Shown here: piece by piece, positions 63,601-64,000 of the stretch
Layout: each line of letters begins with the position of its first letter
Position numbering within the stretch: the stretch's first letter is position 1
Origin: Proales similis
Taxonomy: Eukaryota > Rotifera > Eurotatoria > Ploima > Proalidae
Direction of reading: 5' to 3'
Assembly: GCA_019059635.1 (NCBI GenBank)
Contig: JAGVRJ010000001.1
Location: 3,100,001-3,164,000, forward strand
Length of the DNA stretch: 64,000 nucleotides
Made by a program: the position numbers and the translations under genes
The notes under the pieces: generated by a model
Seen by the model: the letters and a program-made list of their open reading frames with translations, nothing else
Told to the model about the DNA's origin: nothing
The model's database searches: none

Positions 63601-64000
63601 GCAATGACCCAGTAGCGATCGTGCTCTCGCTTGAACTTGAATAGGCTGTCTCGTTTGGTCATATCCCACACAATGATCGACTTGTCCTCTGAGTCGCTCA
63701 CAATGATGTCTTGCTTCGGATGAAATATCACGCAAGACACGTTGTTCTGGTGTCCACGGCACGTGTCCACCTCCCACGCTTTGGTGTCGTTCATTCGCCA
63801 CAGTTTCACTTGGCGATCGTCGGCGCCGCTCACAATCAGCGGAAGTGTAGGATGGAACGAAGCCCAGTTGACTCCTCGGTCGTGGCCTTCGAGAACGTGC
63901 TTCACCACGCCGTCTGTCTGTCCGAACAGGTCCGGAGTTCCGGTCGATCGCTGCAGCTGAGTTTGGAAGCTGCCTGGACCTGGCGCCACATTTTTCTTTC
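60688..64000 (-). CDS. COPA: Coatomer subunit alpha (COPA), 5' part beyond the window
   Basis: Large COPI coat subunit for retrograde Golgi-to-ER transport. Exons (minus): 61062 to the window end, 60892-61004, 60688-60829; about 1,060 residues remain of roughly 1,220. The window begins after the first WD40 repeats, with '[20 protein letters not shown]' and '[12 protein letters not shown]' and '[13 protein letters not shown]' forming later blades. The second propeller, the alpha-solenoid ('[18 protein letters not shown]', '[20 protein letters not shown]') and the C-terminal domain binding epsilon-COP ('[12 protein letters not shown]', '[18 protein letters not shown]') follow. The exon at 61062-64000 is unusually long. 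GTG at 63989 is only the first alternative start of the open frame, not the real start. The missing N terminus lies right of the window. Confidence 0.96.

Overview
This is a eukaryotic, almost certainly metazoan, nuclear window with a compact gene layout. Nineteen spliced or intronless protein-coding genes and two edge-truncated ones can be built, most with animal orthologues: axonemal dynein DNAH10, RNF11, SIAH, a group II PAK, Rap1GAP, TTLL12, STMND1-like, a Ly6 protein and a GLUT transporter. Most introns are 50-75 bp, 3' UTRs look very short, and several genes sit 75-185 bp apart. An axonemal dynein with a classic RFX X-box in its upstream region implies motile cilia or flagella. The standard genetic code fits every exon. 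I cannot name the phylum; a small-genome, ciliated invertebrate is the best description.

Layout. 1-3 kb (+): the 3' part of triokinase/FMN cyclase (TKFC), then TRMT6. 3.2-3.9 kb (-): a four-membrane-span protein. 5.4-7.2 kb (-): acid phosphatase type 7, divergent from a secreted CAP protein (7.6-8.2 kb, +). 9.6-10.5 kb (+): STMND1-like. 11.3-12.1 kb (+): a second CAP protein. 12.2-17 kb (-): two tandem CYP3-clan P450s. 17.5-18.9 kb (-): a rolling-stone-like membrane protein. 19.9-27.2 kb (-): an intronless PKA-like kinase, Rap1GAP, and an intronless group II PAK. 28.3-29.2 kb (+): SIAH. 29.5-30.0 kb (-): a GPI-type Ly6 protein. 31.5-34.9 kb (+): WDR3. 35-51.1 kb (-): DNAH10 with 32 exons. 51.7-55.0 kb (+): ALKBH6 and TTLL12. 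55.7-57.8 kb (+): GLUT-type sugar transporter. 58.1-58.8 kb (-): RNF11. 60.0-60.4 kb (-): COA6. 60.7-64 kb (-): coatomer alpha (COPA), cut by the window end.

The genes are mostly unrelated housekeeping, signalling and ciliary functions, so the neighbourhood does not form one pathway. Local relationships are visible. The P450 pair is a tandem duplication with nearly identical exon lengths. The two CAP genes share an unusual loss of a conserved histidine. Three same-strand pairs are spaced like operons. PKA-like, Rap1GAP and PAK are adjacent small-GTPase or kinase signalling genes, though co-regulation is only a guess.

The most notable points are a perfect X-box about 130 bp upstream of DNAH10, an apparently high share of GC-AG introns (six of about 126 reconstructed), the operon-like spacing, and an RNF11 without its usual PPxY motif. 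I did not find a mobile element, CRISPR array, tRNA, rRNA or an obviously new multi-gene system.
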